Under the pieces are notes generated by a model that was not told where the DNA came from, searched no databases, and worked only from the letters and a program-made list of their open reading frames with translations. DNA of 8,177 nt from Acidobacteria bacterium AH-259-G07 (GTDB taxonomy: Bacteria > Acidobacteriota > UBA6911 > RPQK01 > JADFOI01). The stretch lies in contig JALLON010000123.1 in assembly GCA_027717925.1 (NCBI GenBank), forward strand, positions 1 to 8,177, given 5' to 3'. A program made the position numbers and the translations under genes. Shown piece after piece: positions 5,978-8,177 of this stretch (positions are counted from its first letter, which is position 1; each line of letters starts with the position of its first letter).

Positions 5978-8159
5978 GCTGCTCCAAGAATCTACTGACG
6001 ATTCTCCTCAGCTTCCGCGAATAGTTGGGTGTCGGGTACAGAACCACTTCTACCTCGGCGGCGCGTTCGATGAGGACGCCGTGTGCCTGGGTGAGATTCC
6101 GAAACAGGACGTGATCATCCCTGTAGTTGTCGTAGAGCTTCTTGAACGGCTCGAGGGCCTCGTAGAAGGCATTGCGCCCAATGAGCTTGAGCACGTCCAT
6201 CAGCTTCTTGTTCCGCGTGTCGAGCCGGACATGCTCCTGCTCGATGAGATATTCGAGCCGGGAGACTTCCTTTTCGGTCTTGGCCATCCGATGCTGGATT
6301 TCGTCATGCCGGCGGTCGAGCTCGGCAATGCGCTTTTGGCGGTTCACATTCTTCCCCGGACGCTGATGCTCTTGCAGTAGAAGCTTCTTTAGTTGAGTTC
6401 GCACGGCCTGACGCTCTTGCTCCAGGGCCTTGTATTGGCCGCTTTTCATTTGCCTTTGTTCCACGTTGTCTTTGAGTCGCTTGTAGGCCGTGCTCGCGTA
6501 GCTGGTGATCTGGTTGATGCCGAAGTGGTGCTCCAGGTATTTGAAGTCGTTTTCCTGAATCCACCGGTTGAAGATCAGGGTGATGATTTCTGGTGCCTGG
6601 CGGTGGCGATCGTCGGTCAAAATCCCCACCTGCACAGCTTGCCCCCGTGGATTGGTGGCCTGCACGCGCAGTTGTCGCATGCGCTCGTCTCGTGGCCAGG
6701 CGCGGTCGATGTACTCAAAACGGTACGTTCGCAGGTCTGTGCAGTTGTTGCGCGGCCGCTGCAGCAGGAACCGGCCCGTGATCTGTTGCTCCCGCCACGG
6801 CACCGCCTGGTAGCCCTTCTGCCACGTGATCAGATGGTAGTACTCGCTTTCGATGATCTGATGGAACACGTCTAGGCTGTAGATGCCTCGATCGAGCACC
6901 AAGCTCAGGACGCGCCCAGGGTCGATGCCCACCAGGGTCCGAAACTCCTCGGTGATTTTGTAGAATCGAGCGCGTAGATCCTCATAGTTGTCCAGGTGTT
7001 CGATGTAGACCGGATGGCCGCCGGCCGTGTGAATGAAGTCCATGTACAGGGCCTTGCCCACGCCGCGAACCACTGCACACCACCCCTTGAGCACCTTCTG
7101 CATGCCCGTGTAGTGCTTGCTGTGGGGATCGTAGTAGAAGTCGTCCCAGGCATCAAGATCGACCCCATCCGCATTCAGCCGTAGCAGTTGGTGCACGTTT
7201 TCAGGCGAAGCCAATTGGGTCAGTTGCAGTCGCTGAGGGCGCAGCGAGGACAGGGTCTTGCCCAACAGGAACGTCAGATCGCACAAGTCCAGCAGCTTGG
7301 TTTGTTCGATATTGACCGCTCCCAATAGGATCGTGGCCAGCCACTGCTTGAGCAACCATCCGCCCTGCCCGACCGATTGCTCTACCCGTACCAGCACGGC
7401 GTTGAAGATGAGGACCCCGGCGTGATGGCATAATCTCGCGGCCCCGTCGGTTGGTTGTGCAAAAACGGGAGACTCCTGGCGATTGTCCGGCCCCAGCGTA
7501 TCAGCCTCCTGGCACAGAACCGGCGCACACTCAAGAGCTTGCGCCGCCGGTGGCTCTCCATGCGCCAGCTCCGAATCGCCAGGGTTCTCCCGTTTCGGCG
7601 GATCGGAATTGCCCCAATTCGGCTCCAGGGGCTCTGCAGCCTGTTGCTTCAGTTCTTTGAGCAAGGGGCGAAGCGTCTCCGCCGAGATACTCACACCGAA
7701 CACTTTCTTGAGCTCCTGCCGAACGCTCTGGCTGTACGCATAGCGGGTTTCGCCATAGATCGACCCGAAACGCATCCGCACATAGGACTCGATTTCGGGA
7801 GTCAGTTTTCGGTGGCCACCACGGCCACGCAGAGCTTGCAGCAGTTGGTCTGCATCACCGCTTTTCAGCGCGTCGCCCCACCTTTTCATGGTCTTGCGAG
7901 CGATCCCGAATTCTTTCTCCAAGCTCTTGGCCTTGATGCGGGCGTTGTACAGCCGCGCCACCAGCAGTTTGAATTCGGGGTCCTCCTTATCGGCCCGCAC
8001 GATCTCCAGGAGTTGAGCGCCGTAGTAGACGTGCAGTTGTTCCCCCTTCGCGTCCCGGAAAACGGTGAAGACAGGATTCCTCTTGTCTGTGCCCAGGATT
8101 TGTTGTAAATAGGGTCTCTGTTCGAGGGTAGCTCCTCCGGTTTCGTTCTTATGTTTCAT
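5877..8159 (-). CDS. DDE transposase, IS4/IS1634-like superfamily
   Basis: The 760-aa protein is predicted to cut and join element ends. The N-terminal part has a helix-turn-helix (about 65-110, EKEFGIARKTMKRWGDAL), a basic linker RGRGGHRKLTP and a second helical region (to about 172). A hydrophilic, proline-rich linker follows (about 173-240). The catalytic core shows candidate residues Asp344 (YYDPHSKHYTG), Asp423 (LVLDRGIYS) and Glu536 in FNRWIQENDFK, which resembles the R-x3-E part of the IS4-type signature. Residues 560-650 look like a long charged coiled coil, and the last 100 residues form a separate domain. The gene is uninterrupted, so it may be active. There is no Shine-Dalgarno sequence before the ATG; instead the start lies in the loop of a strong inverted repeat. 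Its 3' end overlaps the altered permease tail by 101 bp. The class is confident; the exact IS family is not. Confidence 0.85.
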   Translation of the reverse strand: MKHKNETGGATLEQRPYLQQILGTDKRNPVFTVFRDAKGEQLHVYYGAQLLEIVRADKEDPEFKLLVARLYNARIKAKSLEKEFGIARKTMKRWGDALKSGDADQLLQALRGRGGHRKLTPEIESYVRMRFGSIYGETRYAYSQSVRQELKKVFGVSISAETLRPLLKELKQQAAEPLEPNWGNSDPPKRENPGDSELAHGEPPAAQALECAPVLCQEADTLGPDNRQESPVFAQPTDGAARLCHHAGVLIFNAVLVRVEQSVGQGGWLLKQWLATILLGAVNIEQTKLLDLCDLTFLLGKTLSSLRPQRLQLTQLASPENVHQLLRLNADGVDLDAWDDFYYDPHSKHYTGMQKVLKGWCAVVRGVGKALYMDFIHTAGGHPVYIEHLDNYEDLRARFYKITEEFRTLVGIDPGRVLSLVLDRGIYSLDVFHQIIESEYYHLITWQKGYQAVPWREQQITGRFLLQRPRNNCTDLRTYRFEYIDRAWPRDERMRQLRVQATNPRGQAVQVGILTDDRHRQAPEIITLIFNRWIQENDFKYLEHHFGINQITSYASTAYKRLKDNVEQRQMKSGQYKALEQERQAVRTQLKKLLLQEHQRPGKNVNRQKRIAELDRRHDEIQHRMAKTEKEVSRLEYLIEQEHVRLDTRNKKLMDVLKLIGRNAFYEALEPFKKLYDNYRDDHVLFRNLTQAHGVLIERAAEVEVVLYPTPNYSRKLRRIVSRFLEQLNATTPLLPDGSGRCIRFRLADKTGIQLAIVQA
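7463..7595. repeat. Nested inverted repeat inside the transposase linker
   Basis: Two 22-bp arms, 7463-7484 and 7574-7595, are inverted copies at 20 of 22 bases (core AAACGGGAGA, then CCTGGCGATT). Between them lies a second hairpin: CCGGCGCA (7520-7527) against TGCGCCGCCGG (7540-7550), with one bulged base and a 12-base loop. The block falls wholly in the low-complexity linker between the DNA-binding and catalytic parts of the transposase. It looks like a small palindromic element carried in frame. Confidence 0.65.
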
Positions 8160-8176
8160 GCCCGGAGGAGTCTACC
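8127..8176 (-). promoter_or_regulatory. Inverted repeat enclosing the transposase start codon
   Basis: Positions 8127-8140 (GGTAGCTCCTCCGG) pair with 8162-8176 (CCGGAGGAGTCTACC), giving 14 bp with one bulged base and a 21-base loop. On the transposase strand the upstream arm comes first and the ATG (8159-8157) follows two bases later, in the loop. The downstream arm, GGAGGAG, lies within the first codons. Such a stem could block initiation in transcripts entering from outside, as known for IS10 and IS50; the role here is inferred. Confidence 0.55.
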
Positions 8177-8177
8177 T

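Larger units (their letters stand above)
5840..8177 (-). mobile_element. Insertion sequence with a single large DDE transposase, right end outside the window
   Basis: The element is inferred from the transposase gene that fills it and from the broken end of the permease. The left boundary is not exact: it lies between the repeat (ends 5839) and the transposase stop (5877). The right end is not visible. No convincing pair of terminal inverted repeats or target duplication can be shown, because one end is missing. Confidence 0.55.

Noticed and set aside
7455..8108. 217-codon plus-strand open frame opposite the transposase
   Set aside because: It is a shadow of the transposase in GC-biased sequence, with no family motif.
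5850..8177. Possible terminal inverted repeats: GCAGACCTC near 5852 against GTAGACTCCTC read from the minus strand near 8175
   Set aside because: The match is short and needs a gap, and the right end of the element is beyond the window, so no boundary can be claimed.

Overview
This is bacterial chromosomal DNA of moderate GC content, probably from an uncultured Gram-negative soil or sediment lineage. A Tat-exported periplasmic MsrP-type molybdoenzyme argues for a Gram-negative envelope. The gene styles recall Acidobacteriota or Desulfobacterota, but the phylum cannot be fixed from this sequence alone. I see no rRNA, tRNA, CRISPR or phage genes.

Layout: (1) Positions 3-899 hold the 3' part of a tandem GNAT acetyltransferase that runs in from the left edge. 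(2) A spacer at 900-1004 carries the first copy of a 30-bp dispersed repeat (949-978). (3) msrP lies at 1005-2054. (4) A 124-bp spacer (2055-2178) holds a short direct repeat and a hairpin. (5) A tightly packed operon follows: PIG-L/LmbE deacetylase (2179-3045), M24-family peptidase-like protein (3057-4439) and a 12-TM APC amino-acid permease (4436-5977). Its genes are joined by an 11-bp gap (or a 4-bp overlap, depending on the start chosen) and a 4-bp ATGA overlap. (6) The second repeat copy (5810-5839) sits inside the permease reading frame. (7) An insertion sequence on the minus strand, with a 760-aa DDE transposase (5877-8159), runs to the right edge.

The operon looks like a small uptake and processing unit. 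The permease would import an amino-acid-like or amide substrate. The PIG-L enzyme would hydrolyse an N-acyl or N-acetyl bond. The M24 protein would act on a peptide or related C-N bond, or on something else, because its usual metal ligands are largely replaced. The GNAT gene may belong to the same neighbourhood function, with msrP between them doing envelope oxidative repair. The substrate is not visible in the sequence.

The points most worth checking are the noncanonical M24 active site, the replaced C-terminus of the permease, a nested palindromic insert inside the transposase linker, a hairpin enclosing the transposase start codon, and a -1 slippery heptamer at the deacetylase/M24 junction that would fuse the two proteins.
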